A stretch of 64,000 nt of DNA, from the NCBI GenBank assembly GCA_033977485.1, contig CM066984.1:42849100-42913099 (forward strand), written 5' to 3'. Positions 21,892 to 32,616 of this stretch are shown one piece after another. Each line of letters opens with the position of its first letter. The first letter of the stretch is position 1. The stretch is from Hydrangea macrophylla. Lineage: Eukaryota > Streptophyta > Magnoliopsida > Cornales > Hydrangeaceae. The notes under the pieces were generated by a model that did not search any database, was not told where the DNA came from, and was given only the letters and a program-made list of their open reading frames with translations. Both the position numbers and the translations under genes were made by a program.

Positions 21892-22283
21892 CACTTCGTC
21901 ACAAAGAATCAAAGTGTTCTCACTATCGCTCACTTCATCACGAAGAATCGAAGTGTTCTCACTATCCTTCACTTCGTCACGAAGAATTGAAGTGTTCTCA
22001 ACTCAACCTTCACTTCATCATGGAGAACTAAAGTGTTTTCAACTTAACCTTCACTTCGTCACGGAGAATCAAAGTGTTCTTAGCTCAACCTTCACACTTC
22101 GTCATGAAGAATCGAAGTGTTCTCAGCTCAACCTTCACTTTGTCATGGAGAATCAAAGTGTTCACACTATCCCTCACTTTGTCATGAAGAATCAAAGTGT
22201 TCTCACTATCCTTCACTTCGTCACAAAAAATTAAAGTGTTCACATAATCCTCACTTCGTCATGAAGAATCGAAGTGTCTTAAT
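21892..22283. repeat. Ten tandem hairpin repeats of 38-43 bp in the B LTR
   Basis: CACTTCGTC-type repeat starts are at 21892, 21931, 21970, 22011, 22052, 22095, 22136, 22174, 22213 and 22252. Each unit pairs CACTTCG with CGAAGTG around GTCACGAAGAAT, so every unit can fold as a small hairpin. The 117-residue open frame over it is repeat-born, not a gene. Confidence 0.85.
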
Positions 22284-22740
22284 TCAACCTAACGAATAAA
22301 CCTGACACGAAGTCCCAGCTGTCCCAACCAACCCGACACAAAGTCCTAACATAACCATTCTGAGTCTGGCACGGAGCCCCAACTCATCACGCTAATACAT
22401 CATCACACTAGGCCTCTCGTGGCCATTAACCCAACAACTATATCCTTCTTACACCATCCTGACCTCCGTTGCCTGGTTTACTTATCCGACACTTAATCTC
22501 AGCATAAGCTGCTCCTGACATAGCGCAACCGACTCTCACATATCCCTAACCACGCACACATCACTCATTATGAATTTTGGTTCATTGTATGACTTTCGAT
22601 TATAACTAACCAGTTTCACGTATACCTCCATCAATCTATTTTGCATCATATTATAATTATGAAACCCGAATAAGCATTAACATTTAGCTCATGGCTACGA
22701 ATGTAACTTAAGGAAACTTTTCCTGAAAAACACACACAAA

Positions 22741-23060
22741 TTGGTTACTCCCACTAATTGGTTACTCCAACTAATTAGTTTCTGACACAAATTGATATCT
22801 GGTACAAAATGGTTTCTCCCAGAAATTAGTTTCTTCCACTAATTGGTTACTGGTACACAATAGTTTATCCCAGAAATTGGTTTCTTCTACTAATTGGTTA
22901 CTGATACAAAATAGTTTATCACAAAAATTGGTTTCTTCCACTAATTGGTTATTGGTACAAAATGGTTTCTCCCAGAAATTGGTTTCTTCCACTAATTGGT
23001 TTTTGGTACAAAATGGTTTCTCCCAGGAATTGGTTTCTCCCACTAATTGGTTACTGTAAC
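22741..23060. repeat. 17-bp phased AATTGGTT array in the B LTR (19 sites)
   Basis: TTGGTT-like cores start at 22741, 22758, 22775, 22792, 22809 and so on every 17 bp to 23047, without a phase slip. The higher-order unit is 51 bp (three 17-bp steps). The flanks (TTTCTCCCAGAAA, TTCCACTAA) match the AACCGGTT cassette at 23394 and that of copia F. Confidence 0.85.
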
Positions 23061-23393
23061 TAGTTCAAGAATCCCTTTATTTTTTGCAATGTACAAACAC
23101 TTTAAGCTCGGGGTACTAAGCATATATACTCCTATAGATAGTACAACATCCTTATAGACTCACCAACTATATAGGTCCATTTTTGAGTCAAAGTACAACT
23201 ATCAAAGCATCTTCCGTAAGTTCAAAGCACATTTCGTAAATCTAACACATAAAGCACAAGCATAACTTCGTTAACATGTCTAGGATACTAACATACAGTT
23301 TCTAATAGACATAAAACAAGGTTTCGTACTGATAAAGTCGAGGTACAACTAAACAAAGGTTAGAAATCAACATAACAGAAATCTATTCCTAGA

Positions 23394-23462
23394 AACCGGT
23401 TACTCCCACAAACCAGTTTCTCGTACCCTTTCCTAGAAACCGGTTTCTCCCACAAACTAGTT
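23394..23462 (-). promoter_or_regulatory. AACCGGTT cassette of the B LTR (four sites)
   Basis: AACCGGTT, AACCAGTT, AACCGGTT and AACTAGTT start at 23394, 23411, 23438 and 23455. Spacing is 17, 27, 17. It shares spacer text (TCTCCCACAAA) with the cassette of copia F at 46078. Confidence 0.82.
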
Positions 23463-23765
23463 TCTCGTATCCTTTTTTGCAGTTTTTCAAAACACTATTA
23501 TGCTACGGGTTTAACTTAAAAAATCTACTTGCATGGCATGGAAACTTCTCAAGAACATTATTAAAACACTACTAAACACTATACAAGTTCTAAAGTGAGT
23601 TAGTAGACTCACCAATACTTGAAATTGAGCTTTGGTTATAGGATTTGAGCTTAGGAAGCTTTGATATAGTCACATAATTAAAATAATACAATAATAGGCC
23701 AAATGATAGAAATTCAAAAAACTTATTTATTATAAGTAGAGGAAATTACAGGTACTGTGTCTTCT

Positions 23766-24710
23766 ACCACCTATTATAGGACTTCGTCCCTGAAATTGAA
23801 ACTAACTAGTACTGAACAGAAACGGAAATTTCTTTCGCATCTCTGATTCTAGCTCCTAGGAAGCATCTCCTTCATCATGATACTTACTAGCGGAATCTCT
23901 TTATTTCTCAACTTCTTGATTCCATGATCCAAAATTCTTACAGGTCCTTCGATGAATGTAGCATTGTCGTTTACTTCAATATCTTTGAAGTCAATTTCAT
24001 ATGCCGGGTTGTGAATGCATTTCCTTAGCATACTCAGATGGAATACATTACGAACTCCTGACATATTTGGTGGTAATGCCAATCTGTAGGTGACTTTTCC
24101 TACGCGTTCCAGAATTTCAAATGGTCTGATGTAGCATGGGGATAGCTTTTCCCTCTTTTGTCCAAACCCACGATGCCTCGAAACAGGGATACCTTCAAAT
24201 ACACATGATCACCAACTTTGAATTCCAGATCTCGCCACTGTTTATCCACGTAGCTCTTGTATCTGCTTTGTGTTGCTTTTATCCTTTCTTTCATAGTGTT
24301 GATTCCTTTATTGGTTTCTTAAACTAATTTTGGTTTCAACAGTTTGCCATCCCCAACTTTAGCCTAACACAAAGATGATCAGCATGATCTTCTTTATAGT
24401 GCTTCAAAAGGTGCTATCCCTATGCTTGAATGAAAACTGTTGTTGTAGGCAAACTCAATCAATGGTAAGTGAGTTTTCCACGAACTTTCAAAATCAATAA
24501 CACATGCTTGGAGCATATCCTCCATTACTTGGTTTGTTCTTTCTATTTGTCCATTGATCTGTAGATGAAATGTAGAACTTAGCTTCAAGGATGTTCCCAT
24601 TACTTTCTGAAGGCTCTCCTAAAATCTAGCAGTGAGCCTCGAATCTTGGTCTGATATGATCAACACTGGTACTCCATGTAATCGCACAACCTATTACAAG
24701 TATAGTTGAC
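23766..24710 (-). pseudogene. Chromovirus B integrase end and C-terminal tail
   Basis: The minus strand begins in the integrase core: VRLHGVPVLIISDQDSRL (second catalytic Asp), then after stops LSSTFHLQINGQIERTNQ (catalytic Glu). [20 protein letters not shown] follows. The tail has MKERIKATQSRYKSYVDKQW, then FKVGDHVYLKVSLFRG. The end (23849-24082) is LPPNMSGVRNVFHLSMLRK and VRILDHGIKKLRNKEIPLV, typical of Tekay/Del chromoviruses next to the chromodomain. The FRDEVL-like end and an AGGTGGTAGA polypurine tract follow. The 5' side is cut at 24711 by insertion of Athila A2; the rest of B lies past the window. The closest relative in the window is J. Confidence 0.8.
24706..24710. repeat. Presumed TSD TTGAC left of Athila A2
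   Basis: TTGAC precedes the A2 5' LTR. The right copy would be past the window, so it is unconfirmed. Confidence 0.4.
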
Positions 24711-24955
24711 TGACAAGTGATAGATATTGCATATCCGGAAGCACTAATAAGATGAATAATACGTGTTTTCATCCCTAATTCTAAACATTTATGGTTATTA
24801 TGATGCAAATGCATAATTGAGGCATTACTACTAATATTTGCATAAGTGTGTTGTTTTTGTAGAATAAAATGGCCCAAGGAAAATGAAGTGAATGATGGTG
24901 ATAAAGAGAAGATTGATTAGAAGAATAAAAGGAAGAAGATCCTAAAAAATAGCTA

Positions 24956-25011
24956 GGACAGGTCCCAACAAAAGGGTAGGACTGGTCTTGAAGCATATGC
25001 AGGACTGGTCG
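24956..25011 (+). promoter_or_regulatory. GGAC(A/T)GGTC cassette of the A2 LTR (three sites)
   Basis: GGACAGGTCC, GGACTGGTCT and GGACTGGTCG start at 24956, 24979 and 25002, exactly 23 bp apart. The TATA box begins 53 bp after the last site. A larger version of the same motif lies inside A2 at 42163. Confidence 0.78.
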
Positions 25012-25063
25012 TGCACGTCAGAATTCCGTAAAGTAGAGATTTTCATATTTAAAACTCCCAAAC

Positions 25064-25072
25064 TTATATATA
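25064..25072 (+). promoter_or_regulatory. TATA box of the A2 LTR
   Basis: TTATATATA followed by GTAGAGACTG. Confidence 0.6.
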
Positions 25073-25512
25073 GTAGAGACTGCGTAGACAAAACGATAAA
25101 AAATATATTATTTACGAGTTTCAGAGCAGTTTTAGGAGATCCTAGGGTTCTTCAAACCCTAGTTTGGATTCAAGCAATCGATTGTGGATTTAATAGCAAG
25201 TAAATTTCACTAGTTCATAGTAAGTATATTCCTTAGTAAGTAAATTTCATTGATTTAATAGCATGTCTAGTTATTTAATAATCTTAATAGTTTTTACTAG
25301 GTAATAATTTGACTTTTATATGCAAAATAGTTAAAACAATCTGCAAAAGAAATCATATTTTTTAATACTAACAAATTGGGAAAAGTTAGTCAATTTAAAT
25401 TATATCTCTCCCTTGGGTTCGACCTAGGCTTACTAGAAAATATATTACTTGAACGATCACCTATACTTGGGTGTAGCATTTAGAGCACACAATTTTATTC
25501 GTGTCAAGTTTT

Positions 25513-25530
25513 TGGCATCGTTGCCGGGGA
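25513..25530 (+). other. Primer-binding site of A2 (tRNA-Asp-like, Athila type)
   Basis: TGGCATCGTTGCCGGGGA begins 7 bp after the LTR. The usual Athila form differs by one or two bases in the TGGCATCG part. Confidence 0.8.
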
Positions 25531-25582
25531 GAGGCGATTTGCTTAATTTTATTTAGTTTGTTAGTTCTTTATTTTTATTGTT

Positions 25583-26782
25583 TTGCGTAATATTACACGT
25601 TTCATGTCACATAACTCGAATGAAGGAATATTTCAACAATTACAAATTTTTAACGATTACTCTGATTCCTCTATTAATCCGATAGTTACACCTCAACATT
25701 CTAACCTAATGGCTAGCTTTCTACCACCCAATCTTAATGGCCTTAATGGGAACAACGAGAATAATGGAGAGAATAATCTAGTCTAAATGATGACATAGAA
25801 AGTCAACATAACTTCAACCCTAGGGAAAGGCTAGATGATAATACACATCTACTAAGGGACTTATTCGCCCCTGATAGAAACACGATCCCTTCGTGTATAA
25901 CCATTCCACCACATCATGGTACTTTCCACTTTAGAAATGGTATGATACAACTCTTACCTACCTTCTATGGAATGGAAAATGAGAGGGCGTATGAGCATTT
26001 AAAAGACTTTGAATCTGTGTGTGAGACATTTGTAGACGAAATGTGTTCACAAGAAATTACTAGATTAAAACTTTTCCCATTTTTATTAAAAGATAAAGCA
26101 AAATCTTGGCTTTTAACTCTTAGGCTTGGCTCAATTAGTACATGGGCTATGATGCATGAGGAGTTTTTGAAAAAATTCTTTCCAAAGCATTTAACTGATG
26201 ACCTCATGCGACAAATCAAACTTTTTACTCAAAAAGCTAATGAGATGTTTGCTAAAGTTTGGGAACAGTTTAAAGATCTACTTTTATCTTTTCCACATCA
26301 CGATTTTGAAAAATAGCGTCTTATGAGTTTCTTTTACAAGGGGTTAACTCTAGAATCTAAAAAGTTAGTTTAAACAATGTGTCAAGGATCATTCATGCGT
26401 AAAAGAGCAAATGAGGCTGAAACATATTTTGCTTGGCTTGCTGAAAATTCACCTCAATGGGAACCACGTGAATTAAAGTGCGTACCTCCTAGTGAATCTG
26501 ATAAAACTAAATAAAAAAGTATATTCTTACTTAGGATTGAAGATGAATTATCAACTAAATATGATCAACTGGCTAAGCAAGTGGAGGCATTACCAAAAGG
26601 AATAACAGAACAATCTAAGGTGACATGTCAAGAAGATGTGTGTAGTAATTGCCATATGGTAGGACATCAGGTATATACATGCCCTAATATACCCGTTTAT
26701 CAAGAACACCACCTGTTGATGTTAATGCTATGAATAATTATAGGGTCCTACAAATGAGTATGGGGGGTATAATTAGAAGAAC
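25583..26782 (+). pseudogene. A2 gag (capsid and zinc knuckle)
   Basis: The N-terminal part (25583-25786) is Asn-rich; after a frame break the capsid domain begins near 25900. It contains LLPTFYGMENERAYEHLKDF, then LFPFLLKDKAKSWLLTL and EFLKKFFPKHLTDDLMRQI, the retrotransposon gag fold of Athila elements. After stops comes LAKQVEALPKG and an intact CCHC knuckle, CSNCHMVGHQVYTCP, near 26640. Gag packages the element RNA into virus-like particles. It is broken by several stops and a hAT MITE at 26783. It starts about 50 bp after the primer-binding site, the normal Athila leader distance. Confidence 0.82.
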
Positions 26783-27310
26783 TAGGGGTGGGCAAATAGT
26801 TCAGTTAACCGAAATTCGAACCGAACCGAACTAAAATTTTCATTTCAGTTCAGTTAAAAATTTCAGTTCAGTTTCAAACCGAACTATTTTTTTTTTCAGT
26901 TCGGTTTTCAGTTCCACTCTCCCAAACCGAACCGAACCGAACCGAAAAACCGAATTTTTTTTTAGTTTATATATTATTAATATATTTTTATACACAACTA
27001 TATATATTACAAAAATATAAGTATAATATATATAAGTAAATATAAACATATGTTTTCTTTGTAATATGAAAGAAAAATGGGAAAAGAAACATATAAAAAA
27101 GTTGTGAAAATGAAAAATAAAAAAGAAAAGAAAGTATAGTTTTTCAAAATTCGGTTAACCGAATTTCCAAACCGAACCGAATTGACCAAAACCGAACCGA
27201 ACTGAACTATAATTCAGTTCAGTTTCAGTTCCCATTTCTCCAAACCGAACCGAACAAAACCGAACCGAATTTCTCCAAACCGAACCGAACCGACCGAATG
27301 CCCACCCCTA
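26783..27310. mobile_element. hAT-type MITE inside the A2 gag
   Basis: Terminal inverted repeats are TAGGGGTGGGCA (left) and TGCCCACCCCTA (right). A perfect 8-bp TSD, AGAAGAAC, lies at 26775-26782 and 27311-27318. The interior is AT-rich with many AACCGAACCG and CAGTTCAGTT runs that are complementary between the two arms, so the transcript would fold as a long hairpin. There is no transposase. The 8-bp TSD and the TAGGGGTGGGC ends point to the hAT superfamily. It inserted after A2, since the gag frame resumes beyond it. Confidence 0.93.
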
Positions 27311-27318
27311 AGAAGAAC

Positions 27319-27888
27319 CATCCTAATTTAAATAATTAGAAAATCGGGGCGATCCAAGCACCAGATAGTTTTAATCTAGTGCCCCAACAGAATCAGTTCT
27401 TCCAACCAAATCAAAATCAATATCAACCACCTCCTCCTCAATATAATCGGCAATATAATCAACCGTATCAACCCGCACAATAACATAATTATCAAGGTAA
27501 TAATCAAAATAACTTTAATGTTAATGTGCCTCCGCACAAGAAAGCACAAGAAGATCCTAGATTTCCAATGATACAAAAAATGGTTCAAGCTATGGGGAAA
27601 TTACAGTCAACTATGGAAAGAATAGGTAACCAATTTGAAAGTTGTGAAAAGGGAATGTTCCCAGCTCAACTGCAAGCTAATCCTAGAGGTCAACCACAAA
27701 ATAGTGCTTCAAATACAAATTCAGGTAACCATGAACAAGCTAAAGCTGTAACAACCATGAGAAGAGGTAAAGTTATAGGGGAAGATATCTCTCCCTCTGA
27801 AAAAGAAGAAAATAATGAGGAGAATAATATTGGAGAAGATAATGTAGATGATGTAGTTGAAAGTGATAATGATAAAGAAAAAGATTAA
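27319..27888 (+). pseudogene. A2 gag C-terminal linker region
   Basis: Low-complexity Gln/Asn/Pro protein (FQPNQNQYQPPPPQYNRQYN), then PRFPMIQKMVQAMGKLQSTM, which looks like a short coiled coil. TTMRRGKVIGEDISPSEKEE and an acidic end (GEDNVDDVVESDNDKEKD) follow. This matches the stretch between the zinc knuckle and protease in Athila Gag-Pol. At least two stops interrupt the first 170 bp. Confidence 0.7.
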
Positions 27889-28680
27889 ACCCACCAAGAA
27901 GAGAATGAGAAGCGAGATGGGAAGAGAGAAGAAGAGGAAACACTTAAATTCATTCCTCCAGCCCCTTACCTACAAAGATTGAAAAAATGCCAAGATGCTA
28001 AGCACCAAGAATTTTTGGAACTCTTTAAACAAGTAAAAATTAACTTGCCTCTCTTGGATGCTATTAATCATGTTCCTACTTATGTGAAATAATTAACAGA
28101 CTTATGTACTGTTAAACGTAAGTAGAGTGTAAAAAATAAGGCTTACTTGGTGGATCATGTTAGTTTGATTATTAAAAATAATTTGCCACCGAAATTCCAA
28201 AATTCGGGCACACCAACAATAACATGCATTATTGGAAACCACAAGTTTGACCATGCACTATTAGATTTAGGAGCTAGCATCAACCTGTTGCCATATTCAG
28301 TCTACCAATAGTTAGGATTAGGGGATTTCAAACCCACTAGGATCACACTACCACTAGCAGATAGATCTATTAAGATGCCTAGAGGTATTTTGGAAGATGT
28401 ACTCGTTCGTGTGGAGAATTTTATTTTTCCCGTAGGCTTTGTGGTACTAGACACAGAGCCTGTACCTAATCCGATCGGACAAATTCTCGAGATTTTTGGT
28501 AGACCGTTCTTTGCAACGATAGACGCCACTATCCGCATAAAAAGTGGTATAATGACGTTGGTTTTTGGTGATATGACACTAAATGTTAAAATCTTTTCTA
28601 ATCCCCATCATAAATTGGAAGAAGAAGAAATGGAAGATGTAAATTACTTAGACTTGTTAATATAAGAAAGTGTCCAACTT
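27889..28680 (+). pseudogene. A2 aspartic protease region
   Basis: After a basic/acidic linker comes IPPAPYLQRLKKCQDAKHQ and FLELFKQVKINLPLLDAI, the conserved pre-protease block of Athila elements. The protease has HALLDLGASINLLP near 28255-28300; the catalytic triad is DLG rather than DSG or DTG, as in many Athila proteases. RSIKMPRGILEDVLVRVENF, then FVVLDTEPVPNPIGQI and LEIFGRPFFATIDATI follow (28375-28520). It would cut the Gag-Pol polyprotein. Stops occur near 28090, 28123 and 28309. Confidence 0.8.
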
Positions 28681-29954
28681 ATTAGGGAAGAAGAGGAAAG
28701 TAACACAAGTGAAGTTACCTTTTTTAAATATGTACCTTAAAGATCAAGATGGAGACATAAATATGGAAGCTATGTGGGCGACAGTTTTGAACCCCTACCA
28801 CCTAAAACTACATTAGCCGTGCCATCTAGCCTACAAATCCCTCAGTTATAGTTAAAGGAGCTCCCTAAAGAGCTCAAGTATGCTTTCCTAGGGGAAAATA
28901 GTACTTTTCCTGTTATCATTTCATCTACATTGGAAATAGAACAAGAAGGTAAACTGGTAACCTTACTTAAACAACATAAAAGTGCTTTAGGGTGGACCAT
29001 AGCCGACCTAAAAGGAATTAGTCTCGATATTTGCACACATAAAATTTATTTAGAAGATGATGCTAAACCGTCTTGTGAGATGCAAAGATGTTTAAACCCT
29101 AAAATGCAAGAAGTCGTAAAGAAAGAAGTCCTTAAGCTCTTAGACGTAGGAATAATTTATTCCATATCTGATAGTCGTTGGATAATCCCTACACAAGTTG
29201 TACCTAAGAAATCAAGGATTACTGTAGTGCCCAATGCCGAAGGTGAGTTAATTTCTACACGTGTTACTGTGGGGTGGAGAATGTGTATAGACTTTAACGC
29301 TATTACCAGAAAAGACCATTTTTCCTACCTTTTATGGATCAGATGTTAGAATGTGTAGCCAGACATAAATATTACTATTTTCTAGATGGGTATAGTGGTT
29401 ACAACCAAATTCAGATAGCACCTGAAGACCAAGAGAAGACCATCTTTACGTGTCCTTTCGAAACTTTTGCTTATCGTAGAATGTCGTTTGGATTGTGCAA
29501 TGCACCTGCAACCTTTCAAAGGTGTATGCTGAGCATTTTTAGTGATATGGTTGAAAAATACTTAGAGGTCTTTATGGATGATTTCTCTATTTTTGGCAAA
29601 TCATATGATGAATGCCTAAGTAATCTGAAAAAACTATTAACTAGATGCGAAGATTGGAATTTGGTTTTGAAATGGGAGAAATGCCATTTCATGGTGACAA
29701 AAGGTATTGTGTTAGGACATGTCATATCTGAAGATGGAATTCAGGTAGATCATGCTAAGATTGATATAATCTCAAATTTACCTACCCCTCATTCTGTTCG
29801 TGATATACGTTCATTCCCAGGTCATACGAGATTTTATAGACGCTTCATTCAAAATTTTAGTGCAATTTTGCGACCTATATGTAACCTTTTAACCAAGGAT
29901 ATACCATTTGAATGGACGCCTGAATGTCAATCATCTTTTGATAAACTAAAATAA
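28681..29954 (+). pseudogene. A2 reverse transcriptase
   Basis: The pre-RT region (28930-29349) carries LKQHKSALGWTIADLKGISL and CMQHKI-like text ('CTHKIYLEDDAKP'), then MCIDFNAITRKDHF. A frame change near 29335 leads into the palm: YYYFLDGYSGYNQIQIAPED, FAYRRMSFGLCNAPATFQRC, and EVFMDDFSIFGKSYDECL with the catalytic FMDD (residues 80-83 of the open stretch from 29334). SEDGIQVDHAKID and TRFYRRFIQNFSAI follow. All three catalytic Asp are present. It copies genomic RNA to cDNA. The frame breaks, not the active site, make it non-functional. Confidence 0.9.
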
Positions 29955-30441
29955 CACCTTACCACAACACCTATAATGCAACCCCCATATTGGAACTTAC
30001 CATTTGAGTTAATGTGCGTCACAAGTGATTATGCTATAGGGTCTGTTTTATGACAAAGGAAAGATAAGAAGCCATCCGTAATTTATTATGCAAGTAAAAT
30101 ATTAGATGGAGCTCAAATGAATTATTTGACCATAGAAAAGGAATTGCTTGCAGTGGTTTTTGCATTAGACAAATTTAGATCGTATTTAATAGGGTCACCT
30201 ATAGTTTGTTTTACGGATCATGCGGCCTTAAAGTACTTGTTAGCTAAAAAGGATACAAAACCATGCCTAATAAGATGGATTCTACTCTTGCAAGAATTCG
30301 ATATTACTATTAAAGATAAAAAGTGGTTGAAAATGTTGTGGCCGATCACCTGTCTAGGTTGACATTTGAGGATAAGTGCGTACAAGATTCCTTACCAATT
30401 AAGAAATCATTTCTCGATGAACAACTATTGGCGGCTACTAC
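29955..30441 (+). pseudogene. A2 RNase H, interrupted by chromovirus C
   Basis: After a TAA comes LMCVTSDYAIGSVL with the first catalytic Asp, then [39 protein letters not shown] and [16 protein letters not shown] (Glu and Asp positions) follow, then DHLSRL. The last codons before the insertion point give DEQLLAATT; the frame resumes as LPWYADIVNYL at 39441. Removing element C and one ACTAC copy therefore gives continuous sequence. It degrades RNA in the hybrid during reverse transcription. Confidence 0.85.
30437..30441. repeat. TSD ACTAC of chromovirus C, left copy
   Basis: ACTAC at 30437-30441 matches ACTAC at 39436-39440. Confidence 0.88.
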
Positions 30442-32599
30442 TATCACGACCCGTCCCGCTAACGTGCAGAAATAGGACACATGGCATGCCACCAAGGATC
30501 ATCCAATCATTTAATAACTATACGCAGTGGAAAAGAACTTTAAAACAACCTTGAGTGTATAAAACTTTAGGAAACATTTCCCTCCGAGTTGGAAAATCCG
30601 TGTAAAATTGAAAACACAATTATATTTCGAATCGAATGATTTTATGTTAAAAGGGGTCCCAAAGGTACCCTAAGAACCAATCAAAACATTTCAAAAATTT
30701 CCGGAAGGTATAGGAAAAGAATTCTGGCAGGGGGTATCTCGACCGGTCGAACGACCCCATTCGATCGGTCGAATGATCCTATAGCAGAATCCTTACGAAT
30801 GCTGCAGAATTTGCTAAGGATCAAACAACCTCCACTCCAAACCTTCTACCAAACACACTTGTAATTGATTTAACACTTCACCATCCATACTAGACTTTCA
30901 ATAACATCTTTAAGACATGATAAACTACAAAAAGAAAATAATAACGGAACAAGCTAAGGCTTGTTTGGCTTAAAACATAAAAGTTCTATTACATTCTTCC
31001 GAAATGCTAAATTTACATGTTAGGCTTTCAAAACACGAATCAGATTCATTACAACAAAACCAAAAGGAGTTTTAATACATGTTACAACCTTATAACTCCA
31101 TTCCAAAGCTTAAAAGTGTATCTCAAGTCCTAACTTCCAAAATTTACATTTTCGACAAAGGAATGGAACACAAAAACATATACAAAGTGATTTAACCCCG
31201 TCATCCTCACGGTCTCACTCTTCGCGCTTCTTCTTTCCTTTCTTCTTGTCACATGCAATGGAGTAACACTCCACTGCTCAGCTATATGCTGAGTGCACAA
31301 TTCTAAACATATGCTTATATAAAAATTCATGTTCTAAACATTTGAAACACATCAAAATAGTCGCTAGCGTGAGTAGTACGCTTCCATCTGATAAATGAAA
31401 CTGATGCCGTGGAAGGCACACCTCTTCCACGCATCCCGTACACTGGTTGGGCTTTCCTCCATACCAAGTATCGTGTCCTGGTTGGGCATTCCTCCATACC
31501 AGACACCACACTATCAATTTTTAAAATCCTTAATTTTCGAGGAGCTTACCCCCAGACGGAATTGCACTAAACCCCCCTTTGACCCACATAACACAAAACA
31601 TGCTCACATAAACATTTGTACGTGCATTCATCGCATTTTCGTGTGCATAATTAACGGGCATACATAATACATGAATTTTGCTCGAATTCAAAATATCAAG
31701 TTCAATGGTTAAAACATGGAATTTCCTATAATTCATAGGCTTAGAATTCATACCTCGTGTGAATTCCTTATAACTTTGAAGGACAAACTAGGAGATCAAT
31801 TAAACATTGGATCTTGAATTTCAAGCGATTCCTACAAGTTTACACGCATTTACCCCAAAATTCTATCATTGGGATTTTTATAAAAACCTAACCAAACATG
31901 TCCTAATATATATCAAAATGTAGGTCTTACCTCCACGAGTTCAAATCTCGAATTTGGAGAAAAACAGATGGATGAAAGGTCATCAAACGGCGTCGCAAAG
32001 CCCGTAGCAACCAATCTCCTTTCTCTCTCCTCTCTCAAGATATAATATAATTTTTGTATCTAATGGCAATTTCATCCCCTACTATTCATAGGAAAACTCC
32101 GCGAAAATTATGTTTACCTCTACGTGAGTTTCTTAAACTTCTAGTGAACTCATGAAATGTCGCACACGTCCATTTTATGACTTCACGAGTGAAAGTTATA
32201 AATTTTAACAGTTTTTGACTAAGTCCCATTGGGTCCAAAAATACATCCGAAAACTAAATTCCATGGAATTTCTACACAACCTACCTTTTATATGATGTAT
32301 TACTCACGTTCTCACCACAGTTCTCAAAATGATATCTAACGGTATCAAGATTATCAGAATTTTACTCAACACAGGTAAATTTACTTTTCACAAAATACTA
32401 GATAATTCAAATAACATTTGAATCATGTAATTTTCATTTAATCATATGGATTCCTCATGATTCTCTGATTACCGTGTCCTCAACTGACACTCCACCGTTG
32501 ACTACAATCAACTACTTATCTCAATTATCAAATAACATTGATAATTTATGAAATTGAATATGCATTTATAAATAATGATTTTTTGGAACGGACATGACA
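30442..32599 (-). repeat. 3' LTR of chromovirus C
   Basis: Plus-strand TATCACGACC (TG decayed to TA) to GGACATGACA. A pair of TCGACCGGTCGA palindromes is at 30739 and 30761. Open frames inside are not genes. Confidence 0.88.
30739..30772 (-). promoter_or_regulatory. TCGACCGGTCGA pair in the C LTR
   Basis: TCGACCGGTCGA (30739) and TCGATCGGTCGA (30761), 22 bp apart. The other LTR has TTGACCGGTCGA (37584) and TCGACCGGTCGA (37606), also 22 bp apart. This is one pair only, near the 3' end of the LTR rather than next to a TATA box. Confidence 0.7.
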
Positions 32600-32616
32600 A
32601 CTCTCCCCTCCAAAAA
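32600..32616 (-). other. Polypurine tract of chromovirus C
   Basis: Minus-strand TTTTTGGAGGGGAGAGT adjoining the 3' LTR start TGTCATGTCC. Confidence 0.8.

Larger units (their letters stand above)
21145..23758 (-). mobile_element. 3' LTR of chromovirus B
   Basis: The plus-strand start TGTCACGCCCCGG is the 3' end of the minus-strand LTR. The other end is near 23758, next to the polypurine tract; that boundary is set by comparison with element J and may be off by several bases. The LTR is packed with tandem structures: ten hairpin repeats at 21892-22280, a 17-bp phased array at 22741-23060, and an AACCGGTT cassette at 23394-23462. A possible minus-strand TATA box is at 23122-23129. Confidence 0.7.
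24711..25506 (+). mobile_element. 5' LTR of Athila-like element A2
   Basis: TGACAAGTGA to TTCGTGTCA, with TGACA/TGTCA ends as in A1. It is followed at once by the Athila-type primer-binding site. The last 120 bp (TTGGGTTCGACCTAGG, CACTTGGGTGTAGCA) resemble those of A1. A GGACNGGTC cassette is at 24956-25011 and the TATA box at 25064. At 796 bp it is about half the A1 LTR. Confidence 0.82.

Noticed and set aside
21881..22234. 117-residue open frame with HFVTKNQSV-type repeats
   Set aside because: It arises from the tandem hairpin repeats of the B LTR.
22771..23059. Repeat proteins on both strands (NQLVEETNFWEKPFC words)
   Set aside because: A 51-bp tandem unit is divisible by three, which keeps frames open on both strands. 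This is a repeat artefact.
5860..23060. Regularly spaced short palindromes as a CRISPR array
   Set aside because: Spacers are 2-11 nt, sites are 8-17 bp palindromes inside LTRs, and the genome is a plant nuclear one. There are no cas genes.
31130..31751. Several 60-90 residue frames in the C LTRs, repeated at 37985-38521
   Set aside because: They occur in both LTR copies with no conserved protein features and belong to non-coding LTR sequence.
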